A stretch of 64,000 bases of DNA from CAWGXZ01 sp963826695 (GTDB lineage Bacteria > Pseudomonadota > Gammaproteobacteria > Burkholderiales > Burkholderiaceae_C), in contig CAWGXZ010000004.1 of the NCBI GenBank assembly GCA_963826695.1, positions 124,001 to 188,000 on the forward strand. The letters run 5' to 3'. Below are positions 42,747-51,331 of this stretch, piece after piece. A program made the translations under genes and the position numbers. The notes below the pieces were generated by a model. The model did not search any database. It saw only the letters and a program-made list of their open reading frames with translations, and was not told where the DNA came from. Within the stretch, counting starts at the first letter, position 1, and every line of letters starts with the position of its first letter.

Positions 42747-42868
42747 GTTTGAGGTGAGGCGGGACCGACGGCAGGACGCCAGGCCCGGGCCGGTGAAAAT
42801 GTACCGCGTACCACCGGCCCGGGCCTAGTGGCCTGCCGTTGGGCCTCGCCTCGACCGAAGGGTTAGGC
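42747..42868 (-). other. integron attC recombination site, main arm (interrupted by the IS)
   Basis: On the minus strand it begins GCCTAAC (42868-42862, the R'' core) and ends CCTCACCTCAAAC (L') at 42747, where GTTAGGC should follow; that core is found at 41208-41202 beyond the IS. The body is a long imperfect palindrome: a perfect 15-base stem AGGCCCGGGCCGGTG (42781-42795) with CACCGGCCCGGGCCT (42812-42826), an outer stem CGGCAGG / CCTGCCG, and GAGGTGAGG / CCTCGCCTC. Length, cores and strong hairpin are all typical of attC. No integrase gene is in the window. Confidence 0.75.
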
Positions 42869-42982
42869 CTCGACGGACCGGCGCGGGCGTCCACCCACGC
42901 GCAGGCATGCCACAATGCTTCCGCAGGTTGGCAAGCTTAGTGCGCAGGCAAGCACAACAGGTATGAGGCATGGAAGAACCAA

Positions 42983-44134
42983 GTGGCGGATAACGGTACA
43001 GATCTGAACATTCAGCTGCGATACGTCGGGCCACGCTATGACGGCGGGAGGCTTCCCCTTGACGTGTTACCAGACCTGCCTGCGTTTCGGGACTTGCTCT
43101 TTGCCTACGCCAAAGAGGTCTGGCGGGGTTACAACACGGAGCGGCAGCGTGTTCCCAAGGGTTTTGACAAGAGCCTGTCCTTTGACCTCATTGCTATCCA
43201 GGACGGCAGCGCCAAGCCAAAGTTGGCTTGGGACAGGCAGGCTGCTCAGGCTTACCTGCCTGGATTTACAGGATGAACTTCAGGCGATTGTCGATCACTC
43301 GTATCAGCACGCGCTTCGCCTTCTCGACGAGGCTGCAAATGGAGTTTCCCGCGCGTACTGTCATCTGAACACGTTCGCGCACTCAACAAGTTCGGTTCAG
43401 GGCTACGCGACGGCGAGCGAATCGAGTTTGTTGGCTCACAAGACCGGCGTGGCAACGTCGTTTTATCTAGACGGCGCTAGACGCAAGAATTTAATTACGA
43501 AAGTACGCGAGAACGTGTATGAGTCTCGCTATGAGGACGTGGGAGCGCTTGTTGGCACATATGCGGGGCGGGTAATAGCGGTAAAGTAATTGTGCGGACT
43601 CAGGTGCACGGGGATATCGAAATCAGCCTCGATAAAGATCGGGTGCTTCAAGAGTTCGACGGAAATATCGGTTCGATGGTTCAAGTCGATCTACAACTTG
43701 AATTGGACAACGCGGATCAATATAGAAGTACCGTTTCCGTCCATGAGGTTGCGTTAATCGATGATCGGATCGCCGCGGATCTGGATAAATGTAGTGTGCG
43801 ACTTGAGTCGTTGTCGTTGCTAACTGACGGATGGGACGACGGGGACGGCGCGTCGGTCGCCGGGTCAGCCCTTCAAGCTGCCAAGAAGTTTCTCCGCCGG
43901 CGTCCACTGCTGTGCAGTAGCTACAAGATTTATCCAACCAGTGCTGGAGGCATTCTTTTTGAGTTTGAGTGCAATGGCTGGGATCTTTCTTTGGAGTTCT
44001 TGGTTGGAGGATCGGTAGAAATGTTTGGAATTGAGGTCAGTGGTCGAGGTGAACTGCTGCCGAAGCATTTTGATGGCGTCGACGAGGTATTTATCGCTGA
44101 GTTCGATTTCCAGGTGGGGCGCGATGGGAGCTAA
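42983..44134 (+). pseudogene. unknown protein of about 380 residues, two apparent frameshifts
   Basis: Starts at a GTG (MADNGTDLNIQLRYVGPRYD). The first frame runs to about 43270, the second (DELQAIVDHSYQHALRLLDE) from there to about 43575, and the third (KVIVRTQVHGDIEISLDKDR) to 44134. The three pieces read on without gaps, so one gene with an extra base near 43260-43275 and a missing base near 43570-43580 is the best explanation. The C-terminal third has a motif seen in other unknown bacterial proteins (SLLTDGWDDGDGASV, YPTSAGGILFEFECNGWDLS). GC content is well below the window average, suggesting recent transfer. No function can be assigned. Confidence 0.6.
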
Positions 44135-44531
44135 CTTGGACCAAGAAGATGAAATACTGTTTCGGCAAATCCATCCCAAGTCGATGGACGGCGAAGAACC
44201 GGGCAGCGACAGATTTCGACCGAGCGCTATGGATCAGAACATGCTGTCCGTGGACCGCTCATCTTTGACTAGTGCGGCAGATGCCCACTCGCGCTACGTA
44301 ACGAGTGGAAGGACTTCAGTCGCGGTGTTCGGATTGTCCGTTGGCGAGTTCGGCACAGAGAATATCCCATGCAACGCGGATCCGATTCAGGCATCCCCGG
44401 GTGTTTCGGAAAATTTGGCGCATGCGCTAGCCAACTACGCAGCCCATTCCATTTCTCAACAGAAGTTGGTTGCCAAGCGTCTCAAGCGGCTTGCAGTGGC
44501 TCGAGGATGCCTGTTTACCGCGGCCCCATAG
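44124..44531 (+). CDS. small unknown protein, probable partner of the upstream gene
   Basis: 135-residue protein starting at an ATG that overlaps the end of the upstream gene by 11 bases, so the two form an operon. The C-terminal half (VGEFGTENIPCNADPIQASP, then QQKLVAKRLKRLAVARGCLF) resembles a conserved tail seen in unknown proteins of mobile regions; I cannot name the family. No signal peptide or membrane segment. Such overlapping pairs near mobile elements can be toxin-antitoxin or defence modules, but nothing here proves this. Confidence 0.55.
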   Translation: MGANLDQEDEILFRQIHPKSMDGEEPGSDRFRPSAMDQNMLSVDRSSLTSAADAHSRYVTSGRTSVAVFGLSVGEFGTENIPCNADPIQASPGVSENLAHALANYAAHSISQQKLVAKRLKRLAVARGCLFTAAP

Positions 44532-44948
44532 TTGAAGGCGGCTCGAGGTGTCCAGCTTTGCCCTGCAGCCTCTGAGAGCGAGAAGATTTAGCCACTCCAG
44601 GCCGAACGTGTTATAGGGCGCACTACTGCTGCATAACATGCTCGACTGCTGCATAACCTGGGAGCTCGATTTAGCCTCGCGCCGGGCTACGGCGACAAAG
44701 TGGCTGTCAGGCAACGCGAATAAAAACCGGCGGAAAGCAGCACGCACATCGTGAGCACCTCCGCTCTTCGAAGGCCGCCCTGCGCCGCAGGATAACGGCC
44801 GAGCGGGCAATTCGGGCCCGGCGCAGTTCTATGCGATTGGGGGTTGACGAACGGCGCGCGGGGAGCACCCCAACTGCGCCAAGCCAGCGCGCAGCCGCTT
44901 GAACGCGGACTCGCCGCGCGGACGGTGCGCCGGGCCGAGAATCCCTTC
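44532..44948. other. 417-base gap with a short direct repeat; right edge of the low-GC island
   Basis: No convincing gene on either strand. ACTGCTGCATAAC occurs at 44625-44637 and again at 44645-44657, a 20-base period. Composition changes from the low-GC island to ordinary GC-rich sequence across this stretch, so it likely holds the island boundary and the promoter of the SulP gene. Confidence 0.45.
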
Positions 44949-46748
44949 ATGCGCTTTTCCCTCCCGTCCCGCCTCTTCGGCACGTGGACCCAGCAACTCT
45001 CCGCCGCCACCCTTCGCGCCGACCTGGTCGCCGGCCTGCTCGGCGCGCTGCTCGTCCTCCCGCAAGGCATCGCCTTCGCCACGCTGGCCGGCCTGCCGCC
45101 CGAATACGGCCTCTACTCGGCCATCGTCCCCTGCGCCGTCGCCGCGCTGTTCGGTTCGAGCTGGCACGTCATGTCGGGGCCGACGAATGCCAATTCGCTG
45201 GCGCTGTTCGCGATGCTGACGCCGCTGGCCGCCGCGGGCAGCCGGGAGTACGTCGAGCTGGCGCTGGCGGTGACGATCATGGTCGGCCTCATGCAGTGGG
45301 GGGTCGGCGCGTTGCGGCTCGGCACGCTGGCCAACTTCATTTCGCCGGCGGCGCTGCTCGGCTTCACCGGCGGGGCCGCGCTGCTGATCGCGCTGCATTC
45401 GATTCCGTCGCTGCTCGGCCTCGTCGGCGCCTCGGGGCACGGCACGGCGGCGCTGCTCGGCGGGGTGTTCAGCCAGCTCGGCGACGTCCATCCCGGCGCA
45501 ATGACCGTCGCTGCGGTGACCCTCGCCGTCGCGCAGGGCGTCAAGGTCTACAACCGGCGCTGGCCGTTCATGCTGCTCGGCCTGGTCGCCGGCACCGCGG
45601 CGGCCACAGTGATCAACCGCTGGGGCGCGGCCTGGGGGCTGGCGCCGGTGACGACGATCGGCCTCGTGCCTTCGGTGTGGCCGCCGTTCCATCTGCCGCG
45701 CGTCGGCCTGTCGGCCGCCAGCGACCTGCTCGGTCTCGCCTTCGCGCTGACGATCGTGGCACTCGCGCAGTCGATCTCGATCGCCAAGGCGGTGGCGGCG
45801 CGCTCGGGCCAGCGCATCGACGCGAATCGCGAGTTCATCGGCCAGGGCCTGTCGAACATCGCCGGCGGGCTGTTCTCGTCGTACGTCTCGTGCGGCTCGC
45901 TGAACCGGTCGATGCCGAACCTCGAAGCCGGCGCGCGCACGCCGCTGGCTGCCGTCTTTTCGGCGCTGCTGCTGCTGGTGCTGGTGGCTCTCAGCGCGCC
46001 GCTGCTGGCGCTGATCCCGATGGCGGCGGTTTCCGGCCTGCTGGTGCTGGTGGCGATTTCGCTGCTCGACTCGCGGCGCTGGCGGCAGCTGTGGGCGCAC
46101 AGCCGCACCGACTTCCACGTCGCGGCGATGACCTTCGCCGCGACGGTGACGATCCGCATGGAGATCGCCATCCTGCTCGGCACCATCGCCTCGCTCGGCA
46201 GCTATCTCTACCGCACCTCGAAGCCGGCGATGCGCAGCATGGGCTTCGACACGCTGGCGCCGGCGCGGCCGTTCGTCGTCGTCGACGACAACCCGAAGGC
46301 GCTGCCCGAATGCCGCAAGCTGAAGCTGCTGCGCATGGAGGGTTCGATCTATTTCGGCGCTGCGCAGCACGTCGCCGACCGGCTGCATGCGCTGCGCAGC
46401 GAGCCGGGTGCGCCGAAGCACCTGCTGGTGATGGCCAAGAGCATGAACTTCATCGACCTCGCCGGCGCCGAGGTCTGGCAGGCCGAGATGGTGGCGCGCC
46501 GCGCGATGGGCGGCGACCTCTGGTTCCACCGGCCGCGGCCGCAGGTGCTCGAACTCTGGGAGCGCACCGGTTTTCTCGATGCGCTCGGCCGCGATCACCT
46601 GTTCCCGGACAAGCGGACCGCCATCGCGGCGATCCTGCAGCGTTTCGGTGCCGACCCGTGCGCCGGCTGCGACCGACGCGTGTTCTGGGAGTGCCGCCGC
46701 GGCGCCGAGGCCGCGCCGGCGCTCAGCTCGCCGGGTGCATCCGGCTGA
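44949..46748 (+). CDS. SulP-family anion transporter with C-terminal STAS domain
   Basis: 599-residue inner membrane transporter. The transmembrane region (about residues 15-410) has the SulP signature LLGALLVLPQGIAFATLAGL, the MSGPTNANSLALFAML segment, and SLNRSMPNLEAGARTPLAAV. The C-terminal STAS-like domain spans about 455-560 (LKLLRMEGSIYFGAAQHVAD, SMNFIDLAGAEVW). Substrates in the family include sulfate, bicarbonate and dicarboxylates; this one cannot be specified. The ATG at 44949 starts close to the first helix. Confidence 0.9.
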   Translation: MRFSLPSRLFGTWTQQLSAATLRADLVAGLLGALLVLPQGIAFATLAGLPPEYGLYSAIVPCAVAALFGSSWHVMSGPTNANSLALFAMLTPLAAAGSREYVELALAVTIMVGLMQWGVGALRLGTLANFISPAALLGFTGGAALLIALHSIPSLLGLVGASGHGTAALLGGVFSQLGDVHPGAMTVAAVTLAVAQGVKVYNRRWPFMLLGLVAGTAAATVINRWGAAWGLAPVTTIGLVPSVWPPFHLPRVGLSAASDLLGLAFALTIVALAQSISIAKAVAARSGQRIDANREFIGQGLSNIAGGLFSSYVSCGSLNRSMPNLEAGARTPLAAVFSALLLLVLVALSAPLLALIPMAAVSGLLVLVAISLLDSRRWRQLWAHSRTDFHVAAMTFAATVTIRMEIAILLGTIASLGSYLYRTSKPAMRSMGFDTLAPARPFVVVDDNPKALPECRKLKLLRMEGSIYFGAAQHVADRLHALRSEPGAPKHLLVMAKSMNFIDLAGAEVWQAEMVARRAMGGDLWFHRPRPQVLELWERTGFLDALGRDHLFPDKRTAIAAILQRFGADPCAGCDRRVFWECRRGAEAAPALSSPGASG

Positions 46749-47292
46749 CGCCGGCGATCCAGGTCTCGAACGCCGCCATCTGCTTGCCGACGAAGCGCCG
46801 CGTCGTTTCGTCGGTGCACTGGCCGGCCGCGTCGAACTTGCTCGCCGCGGCGGCGATGAAGATCTCGGGCTTGATCATCACCAGCGCGTCGACGAACAGC
46901 AGCACCTTGCGCAGGTCGTACTGCACCCGGGCACCGCCGAGCGGGCCGGGCGATGCGCTGAGCAGCGCCACCGGCTTGCGCGCAAACGGCTGGTCATCGC
47001 CGCGACTGAGCCAGTCGATCGTGTTCTTCAGCACGCCCGGAATCGAGTAGTTGTATTCGGGCGTGGCGATGACGATGCCGTCGGCGCGCCGCAGCCGCTC
47101 GGCAAGCGCGGTCACGGCGGGCGGCGGCCCCTTTGCGAGCAGGTCGGCATCGAACAGCGGCACGTCGCGCCAGTCGACCACCTCCATCCGCATCGACGCC
47201 GGCATCAGCTCGGCGGCGAGGTTCAGCGCCATGCGGTTCAGCGAGCCGGCGCGCAGGCTGCCGCAGATTCCGACGATGTCGAGCGTCGTCAT
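46723..47292 (-). CDS. NADPH-dependent FMN reductase
   Basis: 189-residue flavodoxin-like reductase. The FMN phosphate-binding motif is VGICGSLRAGSLNRMALNLA at the N-terminus, and the family motif ATPEYNYSIPGVLKNTIDWL is in the middle. It reduces FMN, quinones or chromate-like acceptors with NADPH. It ends 26 bases inside the convergent SulP gene. Nothing nearby shows the physiological substrate. Confidence 0.92.
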   Translation of the reverse strand: MTTLDIVGICGSLRAGSLNRMALNLAAELMPASMRMEVVDWRDVPLFDADLLAKGPPPAVTALAERLRRADGIVIATPEYNYSIPGVLKNTIDWLSRGDDQPFARKPVALLSASPGPLGGARVQYDLRKVLLFVDALVMIKPEIFIAAAASKFDAAGQCTDETTRRFVGKQMAAFETWIAGVSRMHPAS

Positions 47293-47337
47293 GTCGACCT
47301 CCCGGCCTGCGGGCGCGCATGCCGCGGCGAAACCCCG

Positions 47338-47613
47338 CTACGCATCGCCGACATTGGCAATGATGATTCCGCTGCCGCCGCAGGCGGTGCAGGCCGCGCC
47401 GCCGCCCTGGCGACCGCTGCCGCCACAGGCCGGGCAGGCGTTTTCAGCCGTTCCCGGCGTGCCGGCGGGCGATTCGTCGCCGGGGTTCGTCGAGCCGGAC
47501 TGCAGGGGCCGGCGTTGCGGGTGTGTCGGATGGGGATGCCATGGAGGGTTGCCGTCAGCGCGGCGGGAAGGGTCGGGAGTCGGGTTGTAGTCGATCGGCC
47601 GGCTCGCGGCAAC
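47338..47613 (-). CDS. small zinc-ribbon (DnaJ-like Cys-rich) protein, start unresolved
   Basis: The C-terminal 35 residues contain two CxxCGGSG repeats (ACPACGGSGRQGGG and ACTACGGSGIIIANVGDA), the pattern of a DnaJ-type zinc ribbon. The preceding part reads RPIDYNPTPDPSRRADGNPP, which looks coding, but no ATG, GTG or TTG lies in frame before the upstream gene. The true start may be lost by an indel or be a rare codon. Role unknown; small proteins of this kind may bind nucleic acid or protein. Confidence 0.5.
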   Translation of the reverse strand, partial: VAASRPIDYNPTPDPSRRADGNPPWHPHPTHPQRRPLQSGSTNPGDESPAGTPGTAENACPACGGSGRQGGGAACTACGGSGIIIANVGDA

Positions 47614-47639
47614 CCTCGTCGGCCCAGGGCGGCGGCGCG

Positions 47640-47849
47640 TCAGCGCGTCTTGCGCTTGCGCTTGGCTGCGGGCGGCGCCATCAAGCCGCTCCAGAAGCCG
47701 ATCACCTGCTTGGTGGCCTCGTTGGTCATGGCTGTCGTCTGCCGCTTGCTTTCGGCGGCGACGCGGTTGCGGGCGGTGCCGGCAACGGAATTGGCGCCGC
47801 TCAGCCACATGCTCATGAACGGGTTCTTCTTGGTCCAGGGGTTTTTCAC
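47640..47849 (-). CDS. small basic hypothetical protein
   Basis: 69 residues, MKNPWTKKNPFMSMWLSGAN at the start, a helix-rich middle (ARNRVAAESKRQTTAMTNEA, then TKQVIGFWSGLM) and a Lys/Arg-rich end (AAKRKRKTR). The amphipathic helix and basic tail resemble small polyhydroxyalkanoate-granule or DNA-associated proteins of Burkholderiales, but this is a weak resemblance. A ribosome-binding site (GGAACG) precedes the ATG. Confidence 0.55.
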   Translation of the reverse strand: MKNPWTKKNPFMSMWLSGANSVAGTARNRVAAESKRQTTAMTNEATKQVIGFWSGLMAPPAAKRKRKTR

Positions 47850-47939
47850 GGGCGTTCCTTTGTGTCTGCACCGGGTTTAGCAAGGGCGGGGCCAGGCGCT
47901 GAGCGCGCGCAGCCGCCGCTCGCCCGCTCGGGCACAGCC

Positions 47940-48407
47940 TCAGGGCCGGCGCGCGTCGTCGGTGGACCAGGCGTCGCAGGCGCTGCGCAGCCGGCCGATC
48001 GACGCGGCGCGGTGCGCCGGCGGTGCGTCGTAGACGTAATCGATGTCGCGCCAGAAGTCGGCCCAGCGCGGGTAGGCGCCGTCGGGCCAGGCGCGGCCGT
48101 CATGGCCGAAGCGGCGGCGGGTGATTTCCATCGCGGCCCGGCCGGCGTGCAGCCGCGTCATCGGCGCGTCGGCGGCCATGGCATCGAGCAGGGCGCGCAG
48201 CGCCGGCAGGCCCATCGCGGCCAGGCTCCAGACGGCCGGTGTGGTGTCGGCGTGGGCAATCTCCGGTGCGTCGTCGAGCGTGCGCAGGCTGGCTTCGAGC
48301 GCACGCGGATGGCCGCGCGTTGCCAGCTCGACCGCCGCCGCCGCGCGCACGTGCTCGTCGGCGGCATCGAGTTGCTCGATCAGTTGCGCATCGGTCGGGG
48401 AAGTCAT
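47940..48407 (-). CDS. HEAT-repeat-like hypothetical protein
   Basis: 155 residues. The N-terminal half shows alternating helices of HEAT/Armadillo type (DAADEHVRAAAAVELATRGH, PRALEASLRTLDDAPE, AVWSLAAMGLPALRALLDAM). The C-terminal part (RRRFGHDGRAWPDGAYPRWA) has no known domain. It is divergent from the DUF4157-OmpA gene with 92 bases between, so the two may share regulation. Function unknown. Confidence 0.6.
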   Translation of the reverse strand: MTSPTDAQLIEQLDAADEHVRAAAAVELATRGHPRALEASLRTLDDAPEIAHADTTPAVWSLAAMGLPALRALLDAMAADAPMTRLHAGRAAMEITRRRFGHDGRAWPDGAYPRWADFWRDIDYVYDAPPAHRAASIGRLRSACDAWSTDDARRP

Positions 48408-48499
48408 GGCGGCCCCACGGTGGTTTGGCGGCGCGCGTGCTTGCCGCGATGCCATCTTAGGCGTAGAAGCGCGGCATCGAGGCTGCGGGGGGACTTTCG

Positions 48500-50029
48500 A
48501 TGAGCCAGCATGCAGTGCAATCCGCCAGGGCGCCCGGCCGCTCGCCGGCGCAGGCCGTTGCCGCGCGCGCCGCAGCGCCGGCTGTGCGCGGCGTTCCGCG
48601 CTACCTCCGCTACCGGGTCGATCCGCAGGCGTTCGCCGGCCCTGCCGTGCACGCCGCCGAAAGCGAGGCCGAGCGCTCGGCGCAGGGCGCGCCGGGTGGG
48701 GTTTCAGCACACAGCGCCGCGCCGGCGGATTCACTGGCGCATGCCAGCGTCCGCGCGGCGAGCCGCCCGCTCGGTGCCGGCGCCGCGCTGGCCGCGGAGC
48801 AGCGCAGCCGCTACCAGGGCCGATTCGGCGCCGACGACCTGGGCGATGTGCGCGTGCACAGCGACCCGGCGGCTGCCGCACTTGCCGACGGCATCGGCAG
48901 CAACGCCTACACCCTCGGCCGCGACATCTACTTCGGCCGCGGCAAGTACCAGCCCGGCACGCCCGCTGGCGAGCGCTTGATCGCACACGAACTGGCGCAT
49001 GCCGCGCAGCACGGCGCCGGCGACCGCCAGCAGCTGCATGCCGACCTGGCGATGAGCCTGCCGACCTCGCTCGGCGTCTTCGGCATCGACTTCGCCGACC
49101 GCATCGCGCCGGCGCGGCCGGGCATGGAAGGCCACATCGACTTCGAGCCCGACCCGGCCGGGCCGTACTCGGCCGAGATCGGGCTGATCCAGGCAGTTCG
49201 CATCGAGGCCGGTGGCGCGACCAGCGGCGTCGGCACCGGCCTGGGCTTCGGCGGTGCGCCCGAGTCCGAGCGCGACACGCTGGCGACCACCGGCAGCCAG
49301 GGCGAGGAGGCCGGCTGGCATCTCGACACGACCTACTCGGACCCGGCCAAGACCGAAGGCTCGCCCACCTCGCCGAGCTACCCCGAAAGCGTCGGCTTCA
49401 ACCCGACGCACAACGAGCACGGCTTCCTGCGCTCGCCGACCGACCATGCACCGGCCCGGCTCTACGACTATCCCGGCTCGAGCCGGCCGCAGATCAAGTT
49501 CGACTTCGAGACCGTCGCCAAGGGCATGGACAGCCAGAACGTCTACGGCGGTCTGCACTGGGGCTTCGAGGTCGTCGGCGGCGTGCCGCAGGCCGAGTAC
49601 GCCACCGCGCAGGACACCACCTCGACCGAGTTCGACATCTCGCTGCAGCGCTTTCGCGCCTTCTTCACGCACGAGCCGACCGTCGTCTACTTCGACACCA
49701 ACGCCGATGTTCCCGCCGCGGGTGAGGACGCCAAGCTCGACGAGGCGATCGGCTGGATGGCCGAGTTTTCCGATGCGCACGTCGAGATCGACGGCTTTGC
49801 CGACGAAACCGGCCCCGCTGGCCACAACGCCGGGCTGTCGCGGCGGCGGGCCGATTCGGTCGCCGCGGCCTTGATCGGCCGTGGGCTGGCGCCGCTGCGC
49901 ATCGACCGGATTTCCGGTGGCGGCGAGACCTCGGCCTTTGCGGCCGGCAGCACGGCCGGCCAGCTGAAGGCCAACCGCCGCGCGCGCATCCGCTTCATCC
50001 GCAACGCCAGCACGCCACCCGGGCCGTAG
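48500..50029 (+). CDS. DUF4157 (eCIS-associated) protein with a C-terminal OmpA domain
   Basis: 509 residues. The DUF4157 region is at about 100-175: RYQGRFGADDLGDVRVHSDP, AYTLGRDIYFGRGKYQPGTP, and LIAHELAHAAQHG with the HExxH zinc motif. The middle is a large unassigned domain (about 180-385). The C-terminus has a peptidoglycan-binding OmpA fold: TVVYFDTNADVPAAGEDAKL, VEIDGFADETGPAGHNAGLS and ANRRARIRFI. DUF4157 is known as the domain most strongly linked to extracellular contractile injection system cargo. No injection-system structural genes are in the window. Confidence 0.85.
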   Translation: MSQHAVQSARAPGRSPAQAVAARAAAPAVRGVPRYLRYRVDPQAFAGPAVHAAESEAERSAQGAPGGVSAHSAAPADSLAHASVRAASRPLGAGAALAAEQRSRYQGRFGADDLGDVRVHSDPAAAALADGIGSNAYTLGRDIYFGRGKYQPGTPAGERLIAHELAHAAQHGAGDRQQLHADLAMSLPTSLGVFGIDFADRIAPARPGMEGHIDFEPDPAGPYSAEIGLIQAVRIEAGGATSGVGTGLGFGGAPESERDTLATTGSQGEEAGWHLDTTYSDPAKTEGSPTSPSYPESVGFNPTHNEHGFLRSPTDHAPARLYDYPGSSRPQIKFDFETVAKGMDSQNVYGGLHWGFEVVGGVPQAEYATAQDTTSTEFDISLQRFRAFFTHEPTVVYFDTNADVPAAGEDAKLDEAIGWMAEFSDAHVEIDGFADETGPAGHNAGLSRRRADSVAAALIGRGLAPLRIDRISGGGETSAFAAGSTAGQLKANRRARIRFIRNASTPPGP

Positions 50030-50311
50030 GGCGCCCGCGGCTGACGGCAGCTGCCGGGGGCACGGGAAACGCCGCTCCCGGCGCTGAAAACCCGGCGCCT
50101 GGGCCGCCGGAATTTCGTTGTGTGCCTGCATGCACCGGCGGGCTCGCAACCGAGGGTTATCGCCTAGAACGCCGCACAACGTTCCAGGCCCGCAAGGGCC
50201 GGCGATCTGCCGTCGTTGGGGTAGAGTCGAATCCGCTCAGAATGTGCAATCCGAGGCTGCGCCATTCTGGTGCGGCATTCCGAATATCGACTTCAGAATT
50301 CCGAAGAAACC

Positions 50312-51331
50312 ATGGTCAAGTTTGCTGTCATCGGAATCGATCATCGCCATGTGTACCATTTGATCGATGGACTTCTCTCGGCGGGGGCGACATGCGCCGG
50401 GTATCTGACGGCGACGTCGGATCCGCTCGTGCTGGAAGGAATCCGCAGCCGGTTTCCGCAATTGAAGGGCGTGGATACCGCGGATCGACTGCTCGAAGAT
50501 CCTTCGGTGGACCTCATCGTCACGGCGGGCATTCCGTCCGAAAGAGCGCAGATCGCGCTCGATGCCATGCAGCACGGCAAGGACGTGCTGACCGACAAGC
50601 CCGGGGTCACGAGCTACGAGCAGCTCCACCGCATCGAGGCTGCGGTACGAGAAACCGGCCGCCTGTTCGCCATCTGTTTTTCGGAGCGGATGATCGTGCC
50701 CGCGGTCGCCGCTGCCGAGCGCCTGATTGCCGCTGGCGCCATCGGCGAGGTGATTCATACCATCGGAATGGGGCCGCACCGCCTGAACAGGGCGATCCGG
50801 CCAGCCTGGTTCTTCGACAAATCCAAATATGGCGGCATATTGGTCGACATCGCATCGCACCAGATCGACCAGTTTCTGGTTCTCACAGGCTCGACCGACG
50901 CGGAAATATCCTATGCATCGGTCGCTCACCTGGGGACACTGACCGCGAGCGATTTCCAGGATTTCGGAGAAATCGCGATCGCCTCGCGAACGAACAAAGC
51001 CCACGGCTATATTCGCGTCGACTGGTTTACCGCCGACGGCCTGCCGACCTGGGGCGACGGCCGTCTTTTCATCGCCGGCACGCAAGGCTCGATCGAACTG
51101 CGCAAGTATCTCGACATCGAGGGGCGCCCCGGGACCGACCACCTGTTTCTCTGCGACCGGTCCGGCACGCGCTATTTCGACTGCAGCAGGGAGCCGCTCA
51201 CCTTTTTCTCGAAGCTTGTCGAGGATATCGAGATGCGCACGCAATCGGCGATCGCCAACGAGCACGCGTTCACCGTCAGCAGACTGGCACTCGACGCCGA
51301 TGCATGGGCTATCTCGAGGCACCCCGCATGA
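50312..51331 (+). CDS. Gfo/Idh/MocA-family oxidoreductase
   Basis: 339-residue NAD(P)-dependent sugar or cyclitol dehydrogenase. The N-terminal Rossmann domain starts KFAVIGIDHRHVYHLIDGLL, and the family motif near residue 95 is DVLTDKPGVTSYEQL (EKP is usual; here DKP). The C-terminal domain includes GGILVDIASHQIDQFLVLTG. The glycine-rich loop is unusual (GIDHRH in place of GxGxxG), seen in one branch of the family. It is the first gene of a three-gene operon with a second such dehydrogenase and a TctC receptor. Confidence 0.87.
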   Translation: MVKFAVIGIDHRHVYHLIDGLLSAGATCAGYLTATSDPLVLEGIRSRFPQLKGVDTADRLLEDPSVDLIVTAGIPSERAQIALDAMQHGKDVLTDKPGVTSYEQLHRIEAAVRETGRLFAICFSERMIVPAVAAAERLIAAGAIGEVIHTIGMGPHRLNRAIRPAWFFDKSKYGGILVDIASHQIDQFLVLTGSTDAEISYASVAHLGTLTASDFQDFGEIAIASRTNKAHGYIRVDWFTADGLPTWGDGRLFIAGTQGSIELRKYLDIEGRPGTDHLFLCDRSGTRYFDCSREPLTFFSKLVEDIEMRTQSAIANEHAFTVSRLALDADAWAISRHPA

